DNA of 52,432 bases from JABDDM01 sp038240295 (GCA_038240295.1 JBBSDW010000004.1:1-52432); one strand, 5' to 3'. Shown: positions 6,708 to 17,036, counted from the stretch's first letter. Program-made: numbers and translations. Notes: generated by a model from the letters alone, not told the origin.

Positions 6708-8686
6708 GAAGAAGTGTTCTCCTTCTTGCTGCAATCGTCCTCATATTCCCTACGTTTGCAAGAGCGCAGGATGTTCTCGATGCGAGTGTGGAACCCTCAA
6801 GCGCAGAGGAACAGCTTTTTCAGGCGATCTCAGACTCGCCGGATGGCGAACTCATTCTCGACGATTGGCTCGTTGACGTCAACTCCTACGCTGAGTTTCC
6901 TCTATTGCTTGCAACATCGACTTCAAGAATGCTCGCGCGCATTCCGACGCTCGATCCATTTCAACGGCGAAACTTGATACGTGACCGAACCTCCGATTCG
7001 ATCAGCTCCGAGTTTGTCACGTCAAATCCGGTATTGCCAATGAACGTCTCGCTCCGAAGCAGACTTGTCACCGATCCCAATATTCGCGACGAGTCAGGAT
7101 TCCAGAAGGGCGCGTTCCTCGGATCACCACAGGCGTACTATGATGTGCTTCGGGCTGGCTGGAATAAGTTTGAACTTGTGCTGCTGCAATCCAAAGGTGC
7201 GGGAGTGCAAAGCTTCACTGACAGGCTCAACGGATATGTTGGCCTGCGTGCGCCAATAGAATTGGACAAACTATCGCTCAGCCAACTTGCCGTCGGTGAT
7301 TACCGGCTTGGGTTCGGCAATGGCCTCGCATTTGGCAACATTGTCAATAGCCTGAAGACTCGACAGGCAGTAACCGGGTTAGATCCGCACACGAGCGGGC
7401 TTGAGGGCTCAACAAGGACAGGCTCAATGCGGGGTGCCGCCACGACCGTCACACTCACTTCGCGACCCACCAATCCGGGCTTGCACAGTCACGCAGACGT
7501 AACACTCTTTTATTCCGACGCACCGCTCGATGCTTCGATCGATTCGTCGGGTATCACTTCCATCATTTCGAGTGGTTATCATCGGACGTTGACGGAGCTA
7601 TCGCATAAGAACGACGCTCATCTTGAGATGTACGGCGCACACCTCAGCGCAACGCCCGTCTTGTCCGATCAGATTCTCTCCGAATTCGGATTGACAGGAT
7701 ATCGATCCAGATTAAGCCAACCGGTATCCGAGGCCGCAAGTTTGAGCGCCGGTGCGCAGCGTGAGGATCTTCTTGCTGCGGATATGCAACTCGTTAGCGA
7801 AGATATTGCAGCAAACGGCGAGATTGCGCGCTCGTTGAATGATTTCGGGTCAGCGATCGCCGAAGCTGCATCGCTCACGATTCGTCCCGATCCAAACTTG
7901 CATGTTGCCTTCCAATTCAGGAATATTCCGATCAACTATCTGAACCGCAATGCATCTGTCTTCGGCGAGCGGACTGCCGATGGCAAACCAGAGAATGGTT
8001 TTTATCTCGGGCTCGATTGGAAGATGCTCGATGGTATGCTCGAGGCGAGTGCCTACACCGATCTTTCGCATCCCGGCGGATCAAATCTCACCAACCCCAC
8101 AAGCGATCACCTTGCCGGTCTGGAGTTCACGCTGCCACGAAATGCGCTCTCGCTTTACGCGCAGTTTCACGTAAAGTCGAAAGATGAGATCGTGCGCAAC
8201 AGCAATCTGCCTGCGGGAGCTACCGAGCATGGGACGCGGGAGCAAACGAATTATCTTTTCGAAGGGACTCTAAAACTTTTGGACAAACTTTCGCTTCGCT
8301 TTCAAGCGCAGTATGTCGGCGTCAGGCACAGTTCAACCGATTCGAGCGCACAGAGCGGCTATCTGTTCTACATCGGACCTCACATTGAACTTTGGCGGAC
8401 GCTCACACTTGATGCGCGAGCGGTGCTAATTCATACTACGTCGTACGATTCCAGGCTCTACGAGTACGAACCCGACGTCCCGGGCGCGAATGCATTCTCC
8501 CCGCTTCATGGCGACGGCTGGCGCGCCTATTTGCTTGCGGGGCTCCAGCCATCACCACAAATAAAAATTTCTGCAAAGTACTCTGTAACACAGTTTCCCT
8601 CAGTGCGCATAATAAGCAGTGGTGTAACCGCACGGACAGGAAACGCCGAACGTCGATTCGTGCTCCAGTCCGATCTGAGATTTTGA
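6701..8686 (+). CDS. Helix-hairpin-helix plus beta-barrel outer-membrane protein
   Basis: 661 aa. I chose the ATG at 6701, which overlaps the upstream stop as ATGGTGA, over the TTG at 6695. A signal peptide (RRSVLLLAAIVLIFPTFARAQ) precedes a helical segment at about residues 35-90 (LILDDWLVDVN, then LARIPTLDPFQRRNLI). That matches the degenerate helix-hairpin-helix region found at the start of large Bacteroidota barrel proteins. The remaining ~550 residues alternate polar and hydrophobic residues and end in a barrel-type aromatic (LQSDLRF). Function unknown. Coupling with the PorV-like gene suggests both work in the outer membrane, possibly in DNA or protein transport; that is inference. Confidence 0.65.
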   Translation: MVRRSVLLLAAIVLIFPTFARAQDVLDASVEPSSAEEQLFQAISDSPDGELILDDWLVDVNSYAEFPLLLATSTSRMLARIPTLDPFQRRNLIRDRTSDSISSEFVTSNPVLPMNVSLRSRLVTDPNIRDESGFQKGAFLGSPQAYYDVLRAGWNKFELVLLQSKGAGVQSFTDRLNGYVGLRAPIELDKLSLSQLAVGDYRLGFGNGLAFGNIVNSLKTRQAVTGLDPHTSGLEGSTRTGSMRGAATTVTLTSRPTNPGLHSHADVTLFYSDAPLDASIDSSGITSIISSGYHRTLTELSHKNDAHLEMYGAHLSATPVLSDQILSEFGLTGYRSRLSQPVSEAASLSAGAQREDLLAADMQLVSEDIAANGEIARSLNDFGSAIAEAASLTIRPDPNLHVAFQFRNIPINYLNRNASVFGERTADGKPENGFYLGLDWKMLDGMLEASAYTDLSHPGGSNLTNPTSDHLAGLEFTLPRNALSLYAQFHVKSKDEIVRNSNLPAGATEHGTREQTNYLFEGTLKLLDKLSLRFQAQYVGVRHSSTDSSAQSGYLFYIGPHIELWRTLTLDARAVLIHTTSYDSRLYEYEPDVPGANAFSPLHGDGWRAYLLAGLQPSPQIKISAKYSVTQFPSVRIISSGVTARTGNAERRFVLQSDLRF

Positions 8687-9691
8687 GAAAGTTGTGATTG
8701 AAAGTGTAAACGTCTTCTGCTTCTCGCGTTTCATTAGATCAGCGTTCGTTCAAATTCATTTGTCATAGCCGAATACGAATACCTGAACTGGTGTGTGCGT
8801 CATTTCTTCAGCGCGCATAATTTCCTGTGCACGCTCGTCGCACCCGATATTTTCTGCGGTGGTGCGTCAATAAAAGAGTGCGCAGATAATGAGTGTGTCC
8901 TTGCCGCAAGGTGAGGGCATATAGTGAGAGGAGCAGAAGGCCGGATGGATCGGGATGATCTTATCCGGTCCTTTTTTTGATTCGGCAAGCTTGAGACTCT
9001 TCGAGTCGCTCCCACTGGAACCATCTTGCCATTGTTCTATGTTTTATATATTGTCAACCAGATTCCGTGACTCGATCGTATACGGCAAGGTTTTTCCTCT
9101 TATTAAAATCCTCCAGCGCCATCCATCGCATCAACTCTGAAGGCCTGCAAATGAGTTAGGGACAACCAATTATGGCGAGGAGTGGTGTGTACTATGGGCC
9201 AAGTGGAGAAGTATGGCTTCCTTTTGCCAACAAAATGATGCTAAATGAGCCCGCAGGCATCCAATCGCTTGCAGAAGCGCCGAAATGTTAGTAATTTCCC
9301 CATTCTTATATCGGGTTGAGTCAGTACTTTCAGAAAAATCTTTACGCAACCGATCTCCTTACTTCAAGTTATTGCGCCAGAATTGAGATCCAGGTCAAAT
9401 CTGCGTTTGCATTGTTGGCAGGGAGGTAAGCGCGTTTCGCTGCCTCGCAATTTCTCTGAACTTCGGAGGCAGAATAAAAGTCGTTCACCCTTTTGAACGA
9501 AAATGTTCGGTGTGCGTTGCATAAGGAAGAGTGTCTCTCACTCTCTAAGAAAGATCTGCTATCTTAGCCACTTCGTTTTGTGTCGGTGTACGTCGCCGAC
9601 GCGCCGTGGGACCCTTGTTGTGGAGGGTTTTCAAGGCAAAGTAAGAGTTGTTCGCATGTTGTAAATCTATCAGATTCTTCGTAAGCTCCGT
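8687..9691. other. 1-kb non-coding interval with one terminator and no convincing gene
   Basis: No reading frame here has recognisable protein features. The best candidate is a 39-codon frame at 9172-9291, too short to accept. A terminator-like hairpin at 8937-8978 stands 250 nt past the last gene, so an untranslated RNA ending there is possible. TATCTTAG at 9560-9567 resembles the TAnnTTTG promoter element with one mismatch, but no good partner element is visible. Confidence 0.5.
8937..8978 (+). terminator. Terminator-like hairpin
   Basis: AAGGCCGGAT pairs with ATCCGGTCC (one bulge) around a 16-nt loop, followed by seven T. It is 250 nt beyond the barrel gene stop, far for a simple 3' terminator, so it may end a separate small transcript. 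Confidence 0.6.
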
Positions 9692-12331
9692 ATGAAACTT
9701 CTTCGAATGTTCCGTGCGCTCGTTGCTACTGCTATGCTCATCACGCTCGGCTCCGTTGCCGTCAATGAGCAGGCCGAAGCGTGGGTGGGAATGCCGCAGC
9801 TTCAAGCCGGCTCGCATTTTTCGCTTTCATCCGTCACAGCCTTTCACTTCTACACGCCACCGCCGCCCGTCGATACAAGTAAGAAAAGCGGCTATCGAAA
9901 TCTTGTCGTAAAAAATCTTGGACCGATCGTCAATACCGAGAAATACGACTTTGCGCCGACGATCACTGCCGATGGCCGGACAATGTATTTCGTTTCACGA
10001 CGTTCCGATGGCGGCGCGTTGGGCGGTGACGATTTCTGGGTTACGCATAGCGAGGACGGTAACGATACAGTCTGGGGACCACCCACGAATGTTTCACAGA
10101 TCAACAGTCCAAGTGGAGACGGTGCAGCCTCGATCGCTGCCGATGGCCAAACCATCTATTTCGCTTCTGATAGGAATACGACGGTCAAAGGTGACATGAA
10201 TCTTTGGTCAGCAACCTTAGATGGCATTAACTGGAAAAACGTAAAAGAAGTAGGACCTCCCGTTAACACCACCTATTTCGAATCGCAGCCTTCCATCAGC
10301 CCGGACGGCAAACGATTGTTCTTTGCATCCAACCGCCCTCCGAATTTCCCAGGAGATCCGAGCGGTAAGATCGCGGAAGACACCAAAAATCCAAACCTTG
10401 ATATTTTTGTCTCACATCAGCTGGCCGATGGCCGTTGGGGCGATCCGTTCAACCTTGGCCATACGATCAACACAGCCGAATATGACGGCTCGCCATTCAT
10501 CGCAACCGACGGCGCTACGTTATACTTCGCGTCGAAGGGTCACGGATCCTTTGGCGGACTCGATATTTTTCGAAGTGAATGGAAAGGCCCTTCTGATACG
10601 GATTGGACCGCGCCGGAGCAACTTCCTGCGCCGATCAATACGAAGTTCAACGACATGTTCCTGACCATTCCAGCGTCCGGTAATGTGCTCTTCTTTACTT
10701 CGGATCGCGATGGTGGTTCGGGTGGACTTGATATCTACGTAGCGACCAACCCGCCTCCGCCGAAAAATACGCTCGTGCTTCGCGGCACCTGCTATGACGT
10801 GAATTCGAAGGAGAAGCTTGGTGCGCATGTCGTCATTCGCGACGAGCAGACTGGCGATACCGTCTATAATAAAGTAGCCAACAGTGCGACCGGCGAATTC
10901 TTAGCCGTGCTTTCGAGTAATGCCAAAGGTGAGCTGGGTGGAAGCTTCCTTGTCACCGCAACCGAGGCAAATCACTTCCCCTATCCCCCGACGGCTGTAC
11001 GCATTCCGATGCGCTCCGATACATCCCGTATCATTACGCATGATATCCCGATGAATAACGAGGAGCCGCCGATCGTTAAGTGGGTGACGAAAACACCCGA
11101 GATCATGAAGAAATATCCCGATAAATTTCCGAAGGATTTCAAGGGTGTGATCATCAAGGAACAGGCAACGATCGAGCTCTTCACGCTGCTGCCGATGATC
11201 TTCTTCGATCAGGCAACAGGATCGATGCCTGGCCGGTACGTTCTCTATCACACCCCGGCCGAAACGCAGGGCTTTAGCGAGGACACCTTGAGCGCGACGC
11301 TCAACGCGTACTATAATTACCTGAACATCATCGGACTTCGCATGCGCAACACGCCTGCTGCCGTGATCACGCTTACAGGATGCAATTCGCAGGACGCCGC
11401 AAACGAGAAATCGCTCGATCTTTCGCGCCAGCGTGCCGAGTCGGTTAAGAAATACCTGGTCGATATCTGGGGAATCCAGCCGAATCGTATTTCGGTCGAA
11501 GCGCGAAATCTTCCTGAGAATCCTACGCTTCCGACATCACCTGAAGGCATCGCTGAAAATCGCCGCGTCGAACTTGCCTGCGATTCGTGGGAGATCATTC
11601 ATCCGGTACTTCACAAGCAAAATGTCAAGGTGCCCGATTTCCGCAACGTGAAATTTCACATGGTCAACGGCTTGCGCGAAGATATCATCAAAAAACGCGA
11701 ACTCGTGATCAGCTATATGGGCAAGCCTTATGCGACGCTCACCGATCTTGGAAAGCTTTCCGCAACCGAGTCGCCAGATTGGAACTGGCGCACCGGCGAA
11801 GGCTCGAGTTTCGGAGTCGGCAAATTGCCTGAAGGAGAGGACAAGATGACCGTACAGATGCGCCTTACCGACAAGAGCGGACGCGAAGTGCTTTCGAATG
11901 TCGATGAAGTTTCGGTTAAGCAGTTCTCGCAGACGCAGGTCGTTGCAGAGCATCTCGCCGATAAAACCGTCGAGACGTACAACCTCATTCTCTTCAAGTA
12001 TAATACCGCAGACATGGGTAAGTGGAATCACAAGATCCTCGATACCTACGTCTACGAGCGCATCCAGCCGAATTCGGACGTAGCAGTAAATGGCTTTACC
12101 GATATTCTCGGTACCGACGATTATAACGACCGGCTGTCGGCGAACCGTGCGAACGCGGTCCGTGCAGACATCGCGCAGCATCGTTCGAAGTCGGCTACGC
12201 TCATCGCGAAGGGATATGGCAAAAAGGGGTTGCCTGGCACCGGACCGCTCTATCCGAACAGCTTGCCGGAAGGCCGATACTACAATCGTACAGTTCAGGT
12301 GCTGGTCGGGACTCCGATCAACAACCCTTAA
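9692..12331 (+). CDS. PorE-like envelope protein: beta-propeller, regulatory domain and two OmpA domains
   Basis: 879 aa. A signal peptide at 1-30 is followed by about five PD40/WD40-like propeller repeats at 80-350, marked by repeated APTITADGRTMYFVS, PSISPDGKRLFFAS and GGLDIF/GGLDIY units. A carboxypeptidase-regulatory-like domain follows at ~360-445 (LVLRGTCYDVNSKEKLGAHV), then an OmpA-like domain at ~500-630 (LDLSRQRAESVKKYL), a linker, and a second OmpA-like domain at ~765-878 (VNGFTDILGTDDYN, LSANRANAVRADI). The second keeps the Asp and Arg used to bind peptidoglycan; the first keeps Arg but has lost the usual G-x-x-D. Propeller-regulatory domain-OmpA order matches T9SS PorE, here without its TPR region and with an extra OmpA unit. 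Probably anchors an outer-membrane complex to the cell wall. Confidence 0.8.
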   Translation: MKLLRMFRALVATAMLITLGSVAVNEQAEAWVGMPQLQAGSHFSLSSVTAFHFYTPPPPVDTSKKSGYRNLVVKNLGPIVNTEKYDFAPTITADGRTMYFVSRRSDGGALGGDDFWVTHSEDGNDTVWGPPTNVSQINSPSGDGAASIAADGQTIYFASDRNTTVKGDMNLWSATLDGINWKNVKEVGPPVNTTYFESQPSISPDGKRLFFASNRPPNFPGDPSGKIAEDTKNPNLDIFVSHQLADGRWGDPFNLGHTINTAEYDGSPFIATDGATLYFASKGHGSFGGLDIFRSEWKGPSDTDWTAPEQLPAPINTKFNDMFLTIPASGNVLFFTSDRDGGSGGLDIYVATNPPPPKNTLVLRGTCYDVNSKEKLGAHVVIRDEQTGDTVYNKVANSATGEFLAVLSSNAKGELGGSFLVTATEANHFPYPPTAVRIPMRSDTSRIITHDIPMNNEEPPIVKWVTKTPEIMKKYPDKFPKDFKGVIIKEQATIELFTLLPMIFFDQATGSMPGRYVLYHTPAETQGFSEDTLSATLNAYYNYLNIIGLRMRNTPAAVITLTGCNSQDAANEKSLDLSRQRAESVKKYLVDIWGIQPNRISVEARNLPENPTLPTSPEGIAENRRVELACDSWEIIHPVLHKQNVKVPDFRNVKFHMVNGLREDIIKKRELVISYMGKPYATLTDLGKLSATESPDWNWRTGEGSSFGVGKLPEGEDKMTVQMRLTDKSGREVLSNVDEVSVKQFSQTQVVAEHLADKTVETYNLILFKYNTADMGKWNHKILDTYVYERIQPNSDVAVNGFTDILGTDDYNDRLSANRANAVRADIAQHRSKSATLIAKGYGKKGLPGTGPLYPNSLPEGRYYNRTVQVLVGTPINNP

Positions 12332-12781
12332 ACGAATTTTGTCTGGCAGCGAAGATTTTCTTTGCTGCCAGCAAAGAAATTGTAACGACGCCCGTTTGGA
12401 CGTGTTATCATACTTGGAGAGATGAACTTCCGGGCTTTGGTCGTGTGTGTGTCGCCGCCGAAGCATCGAAAATTCGGTCTCGTGTAATGTCGGTGATGAG
12501 TTGGCTCCAAACAGCCACATTTAACGTGTTTTGGAACTGATTGCCGAGTGAGGTGCTTGTTTATAGCTAGTAGGAGTTGTTGCGCTGAGCTCTCCGGCCA
12601 TCGCACGAACGCTTCAAAGCATGGCTGACCTGTTGGCTTTGCAAAGAATCTCGTTCCAGAAAATATTCAGAAGTTGTTGTAGGACTTATTCAGCCTTTCA
12701 TTCTTGATATGAGGGCGAGTTCGGTGAGGAATCCTTGCCGAGAACTGTGTTGACGATCACATCCCAATTCCTTATTTAGCG
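12332..12781. other. 450-nt non-coding interval
   Basis: Apart from a hairpin just after the PorE-like gene, I see no gene, repeat or clear promoter here. The frames that cross it are low-complexity shadows. It presumably carries the promoter of the large surface protein at 12782. Confidence 0.5.
12343..12371 (+). terminator. Hairpin after the PorE-like gene
   Basis: CTGGCAGC and GCTGCCAG form a perfect 8-bp stem with a 13-nt loop, 12 nt past the stop codon. No U-run follows (AAAGAAATTG), so it may be an mRNA 3' stabiliser or a weak terminator. Confidence 0.55.
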
Positions 12782-15700
12782 ATGGAGACAGGACCGAAGG
12801 TTACACTTCAATCACGCAATACGAGCCAGCGCACCCCGCTTGCACGTGTTGCTTTTTCCGCATTTCTGCTGGTGCTCGTCGTGCTTGCCGGATTTAATTC
12901 CGGACTGCAGGGCCAGTCGAGGATCAAGCACGTCGTCGGTATGAAGGCAAAAGGCTTTGCGCCGGTCTTCGGTCGTGACCTTTGGTTTACGATGGCCCAG
13001 AACTATGATGCTGGTGGGTCGAATGGCAAGTATTACATGCTCTATGTAACATCGCCTAATTCGACCACTGTGAACATTCAGATCACCGGTTCTTCGGCGC
13101 AAAAGTTTGCGATTCAGGCGTTGAAGGTTGTCGCCTTCAGAGTGCCGCTTGCATGGGAAGTAACAAGCAGCGGTGTGGTCGAGAATAAGGGAATTCGCGT
13201 ATGGTCGGATAATGCCGATCTTACTGCCTACCTGCTCTCTCGCAACCCTGCAACTTCCGACGGCATGTTGATCATCCCGAACATCGGCTGGGGTAAGGAT
13301 TACGTCGTTGCCGGTTATACGTCGCTGTTCGAACTTAGCTTCGATTATCCCTCGGAATTTTGCGTAGTCGCAAATCAGGATAATACGAGTATGCAGGTTA
13401 CACCGTCGTGGGACATTCGCGCAAGCCACATGGCGAATACCGTGCTGCATGCGCGACATATTCCTTTCGGAGAGTTTATGAACAAAGGTCAGTGCGTCCA
13501 GTACCAACTCACACAGGCTGGAAATCCCGACGATTGGGATGTGACAGGTTCGCTTGTCAACGGCTCCGTGCCGGTTGGAGTCGTTGGTGCTTCACAGTGT
13601 CCGAACATTCCGCCCGATTATCCATATTGCGATCACATTTGCGATATGATCCCGCCCATCAGAACGTGGGCTCAGACCTATTATACCGCCCCCTTCGCTC
13701 AGCGCCGTGGTGGTGATAGCTATCTCGTCATCGCAAGCGCCGATGGGCAGACAATTTTTAGGCAGGATAATACAGGAGTTCATCCTTTCGCCCAGATTGG
13801 TAAGTATGCGTCATTCCGCGCACCCGATATCACGGTTGCACAAAAATGGTTTAGCGATCAACCGTTCCTGCTCGTTCAGTATATCAACAGTACGACATGG
13901 CCGGATCTTACCGGCGCCCTCAACGGCGGCATCGGTGATCCCGCCATGGTCGTCATCAATTCTGTTGAGCAGTTCACACCAAAGATTGTTTTCCAGACTC
14001 CGACCATCCTCGGCGGACAAAATTCGTTTACGAACTTTGTCAACATCATCATCCCGACCGCGCACGAAAAACAGACGTTCTACGACAACGTTGGAATTGC
14101 GAGTGCTACGTCGGGCTCAAAGATCATGATCGACAACCAGTATGAAGCTTGGCGCTTTGTCAATCAACGTCCCGGAACCCATACCATCGTGTCCGATACG
14201 GGAATTGGTTGCTATATCTATGGATACGGATCGTATGATTCCTATGCGTGGTCGGGCGCTTTTGGTTCGAGGACGTTCAACGACCCTGATACCATTCCGC
14301 CGGTTGTCGATACAATGGGCATGTGCTTCTGCGCCCACGTCACGACGAAGGATGTTGGCTTGAACGCTTCGAAGCTGTCTTCCTATACCCTCGACAGCCT
14401 CTATAACATGAACTACTATCCCGATCCTGACTTCGTAGCGGGATCGAGCCGAGACAGTTCATTCTACGACATGTGTGTGATCGATAGCACGAAGCCCGGA
14501 TATCTTCACGTATCGATCTACGATATGGCAGGTAACGCAACGACCGTGCAAAGCACCTACATCCCGCAAACCGCTATTATCTTACCCCCAGTCCAGAACT
14601 TTGGAACGGGGATTTCCGGGCAGACGAACTATGCTTACGATACGATCGTCAACACGGGCAATACCAACTTTGCACTATCGATCGTCAGACTGCTGAATGG
14701 TAAGCGTGGCTTTACCATCGACGGCAGCAACGATCTTTCGCCACTTAAGCCAGGCGAGCGTAGACTCATCAAGCTTGACTTCTCGCCGATCCAGCCGCAG
14801 ACGCTTACCGATACGATCCAGTTCGGGGACGCATGCGTTCAGGAACAGGCGATCCTTATTGGTAACGGCGGCGCACCCGATTTCACCCCTACCGGTGTCG
14901 ACTTCGGCTGTATCCTCGTTGGCGATAGTACGAACAATACGAAAGTGACCGTAACCAACCCTTCGCCGATCTCTTTAATGATCGACAGTATCTGGGTAGA
15001 TGATCCAGCACACTTCCGCTATTTGGGTACGCTGCCGATCAGCCTGCCTGGCAAATCGCAGTCAATAGTGAACTTGAAGTTCGGATTTAAGCCATCGGCT
15101 ATCAATCCTCGATATGTGACCGCTGTGCACTTCAGCGATTCAAAAGATGGCCTGGTTCGTACCGATACCTTATACGGTTGCGGTATTGAACCGTCGGCGA
15201 TCTTCTATTCCGATAGCGTTTCGACCATTGACTGCTCCGGTACTGCAACCTATGGGTACACGCTCGAGAGCCATTCGAACCCAAGCGCTCCAACGACCAT
15301 CTCGAAGGTGACACATACGAATGCAAGCGGCTTCTTCAGTGCACCAACGACGGTCGATCAGAATGGAAGTGGCGTCACGATCCCGCATCAGATTTCGAGC
15401 CGCGATTCAAAGCTGTATGTCGTGGAAAGCTTCACTGCTCCTGCGAAGACATCGGGTACGTTTGTCGATTCGATCTATGCCTATGATGCGACGGGTGCTC
15501 CGATCCAGCAGAACGGTAAAGACTTCGTAACGGCTACTGCTGTCGTTCACTATCGTGATTTCGCGTTAGATAAGAACAACCTTGACTTTGGTACACTTCC
15601 ATTTGGTGGTGCCAAGTCAACGCTGCCTTACACGATCTGCAACACCGCAACAGAAGATGTTACGGTGACCGCGATCGTACCGGTCGGTACATACCAGGAC

Positions 15701-16996
15701 GCGTTCGCAGTTGCTGCGGGTGTGCTGCCTCACACGCTAAAGGCCGGCGAGTGTTTGACGGTGAATGTCACATTCGATCCATCTTTGCATGCGGTCGATT
15801 CGCAATATTTCACAATGCGTGTCGAAACCGATGGCTGCAATCCGCAGACGACCCTTGGCGGTGGCGGCAAGGTGAAGTTCGGTGTTAGTTCGGCAACAGG
15901 TTTTGCTGACTCATCTATCTTCGCTTGTTCGAACCTCGCTGATAGCCTTATCGTAACGAATTCGAATGCTCCGGGTATCTGGGATACAGTAGTAAGTGTC
16001 ACCTCGTCATCACCGAACTTCGTTGCAACAGGGGCGCTGCCAGTATTCTTGAATGGTGCTACGAAAATCAGCCTGCCGGTCGTCTTTACGCCGACCCCAA
16101 CGGGTGGTGTGACGAATTATAGCTCGACCTTCACGATCACCATCCACGATTCACAGGGCCGCGATACGGTGCTATTAGCTACCGCGACGTCGGGGGCCGT
16201 CGGAATGAATGCGACGATCTCTTCGATCTTCGCTTCGCGTACAGGGAAGGCGGGAGACGTTGTGACCTTGCCTATCGCTTTGGCCGTAGTTAAGAACGGA
16301 TTGCTCTCGCCGCTTTCGAGCGCTGGCATCAATGGTATCAAGCTCGTCTATCACTATGATCAGGATGCGCTCGATATCGCCAATGGCGACATCGCTGCTG
16401 CGATTTCGAATGCCTATACCGACTGGAAGGTCGATAAGGTAAATTCGTCGCTCGATCCGAAGACGGGGGCGCTCACCATCTATCTGGGCGGCGCGACTGC
16501 GCTCGCCGATGGCGTCTCGACGCTCGGCAACGTCAATTTCAAGGTAATGCTCAATAAGCTCGGTGAACAGCGCTTTGCTGTCTCGCTCGACTCTGCGATC
16601 TTCCTTGTCAATGGCGTTGAAGCGACAAGCTGCGTTGCTTCTGCAACGAAGAGCGGTGACTTCGGTCTCGTCTTCGCCTGCGGAGATACGACGATCTATA
16701 ATAACCTGATCGGAAACAAATTCGCAGGCTTCGCTGAGCCGGCGCATCCGAATCCGGTCTCTGGCGCAAATCACATTGTGACATTCGGGTATGTCACTCG
16801 CGTCGAAGCGCCGATCTCGCTCATGGTCTATGATGTGCTCGGCAACGAGGTAGCTCGTGTCGTCAACAACATCGTCCATGCACCGGGCCGCTACGAAGTA
16901 TCCTTCGATGTCAGCCACCTTGCAAGCGGTACGTATACGTACCATCTTGTTGGCCCGTCGTTCCAGGGTAGTCAGACGTTCGTAGTCTCGAAATAA
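12782..16996 (+). CDS. Giant T9SS-exported surface protein with IgGFc-binding-like, ASH and cohesin-like modules
   Basis: 1404 aa. After a polar N-region, a signal sequence (VAFSAFLLVLVVLAGFNSGLQGQ) precedes an IgGFc-binding-like N-terminal domain (~60-490; FGRDLWFTMAQNY, YYMLYVTSPNSTTVNI, WVTSSGV-type turns). Choice-of-anchor-D/ASH repeats follow at about 698 (GVDFGCILVGDS) and 927 (LDFGTLPFGG), each with an N-P or N-T contact strand. A cohesin-like module at ~1140-1290 (GKAGDVVTLPIALAV, GINGIKLVYHYDQDAL) precedes a T9SS sorting domain from ~1320 (HPNPVSGANHIV, LMVYDVLGNEVARVV, LASGTYTYHL). Known role of such modules: extracellular protein-protein contacts. A paralogue with the same order lies at 18053. 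A strong hairpin follows the stop. Confidence 0.82.
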   Translation: METGPKVTLQSRNTSQRTPLARVAFSAFLLVLVVLAGFNSGLQGQSRIKHVVGMKAKGFAPVFGRDLWFTMAQNYDAGGSNGKYYMLYVTSPNSTTVNIQITGSSAQKFAIQALKVVAFRVPLAWEVTSSGVVENKGIRVWSDNADLTAYLLSRNPATSDGMLIIPNIGWGKDYVVAGYTSLFELSFDYPSEFCVVANQDNTSMQVTPSWDIRASHMANTVLHARHIPFGEFMNKGQCVQYQLTQAGNPDDWDVTGSLVNGSVPVGVVGASQCPNIPPDYPYCDHICDMIPPIRTWAQTYYTAPFAQRRGGDSYLVIASADGQTIFRQDNTGVHPFAQIGKYASFRAPDITVAQKWFSDQPFLLVQYINSTTWPDLTGALNGGIGDPAMVVINSVEQFTPKIVFQTPTILGGQNSFTNFVNIIIPTAHEKQTFYDNVGIASATSGSKIMIDNQYEAWRFVNQRPGTHTIVSDTGIGCYIYGYGSYDSYAWSGAFGSRTFNDPDTIPPVVDTMGMCFCAHVTTKDVGLNASKLSSYTLDSLYNMNYYPDPDFVAGSSRDSSFYDMCVIDSTKPGYLHVSIYDMAGNATTVQSTYIPQTAIILPPVQNFGTGISGQTNYAYDTIVNTGNTNFALSIVRLLNGKRGFTIDGSNDLSPLKPGERRLIKLDFSPIQPQTLTDTIQFGDACVQEQAILIGNGGAPDFTPTGVDFGCILVGDSTNNTKVTVTNPSPISLMIDSIWVDDPAHFRYLGTLPISLPGKSQSIVNLKFGFKPSAINPRYVTAVHFSDSKDGLVRTDTLYGCGIEPSAIFYSDSVSTIDCSGTATYGYTLESHSNPSAPTTISKVTHTNASGFFSAPTTVDQNGSGVTIPHQISSRDSKLYVVESFTAPAKTSGTFVDSIYAYDATGAPIQQNGKDFVTATAVVHYRDFALDKNNLDFGTLPFGGAKSTLPYTICNTATEDVTVTAIVPVGTYQDAFAVAAGVLPHTLKAGECLTVNVTFDPSLHAVDSQYFTMRVETDGCNPQTTLGGGGKVKFGVSSATGFADSSIFACSNLADSLIVTNSNAPGIWDTVVSVTSSSPNFVATGALPVFLNGATKISLPVVFTPTPTGGVTNYSSTFTITIHDSQGRDTVLLATATSGAVGMNATISSIFASRTGKAGDVVTLPIALAVVKNGLLSPLSSAGINGIKLVYHYDQDALDIANGDIAAAISNAYTDWKVDKVNSSLDPKTGALTIYLGGATALADGVSTLGNVNFKVMLNKLGEQRFAVSLDSAIFLVNGVEATSCVASATKSGDFGLVFACGDTTIYNNLIGNKFAGFAEPAHPNPVSGANHIVTFGYVTRVEAPISLMVYDVLGNEVARVVNNIVHAPGRYEVSFDVSHLASGTYTYHLVGPSFQGSQTFVVSK

Positions 16997-17008
16997 AAGT
17001 ACCGTGGT

Positions 17009-17036
17009 GGATGCGCACGTTCATTGGTGCGCATCC
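17009..17036 (+). terminator. Terminator hairpin after the first giant surface protein
   Basis: GGATGCGCAC and GTGCGCATCC form a perfect 10-bp stem around an 8-nt loop, 13 nt past the stop, followed by GCTTCTTG. Confidence 0.75.

Noticed and set aside
9172..9291. 39-codon frame MARSGVYYGPSGEVWLPF... with a weak GGGA upstream
   Set aside because: Too short, no recognisable feature and no conserved context; could be revisited if relatives share it.
11537..12520. 327-codon minus-strand frame opposite the PorE-like gene
   Set aside because: No domain features; it mirrors the codons of the plus-strand OmpA region.
16175..16945. 256-codon minus-strand frame
   Set aside because: Antisense of the cohesin-like and sorting-domain region of the 12782 gene, with shadow-type composition.
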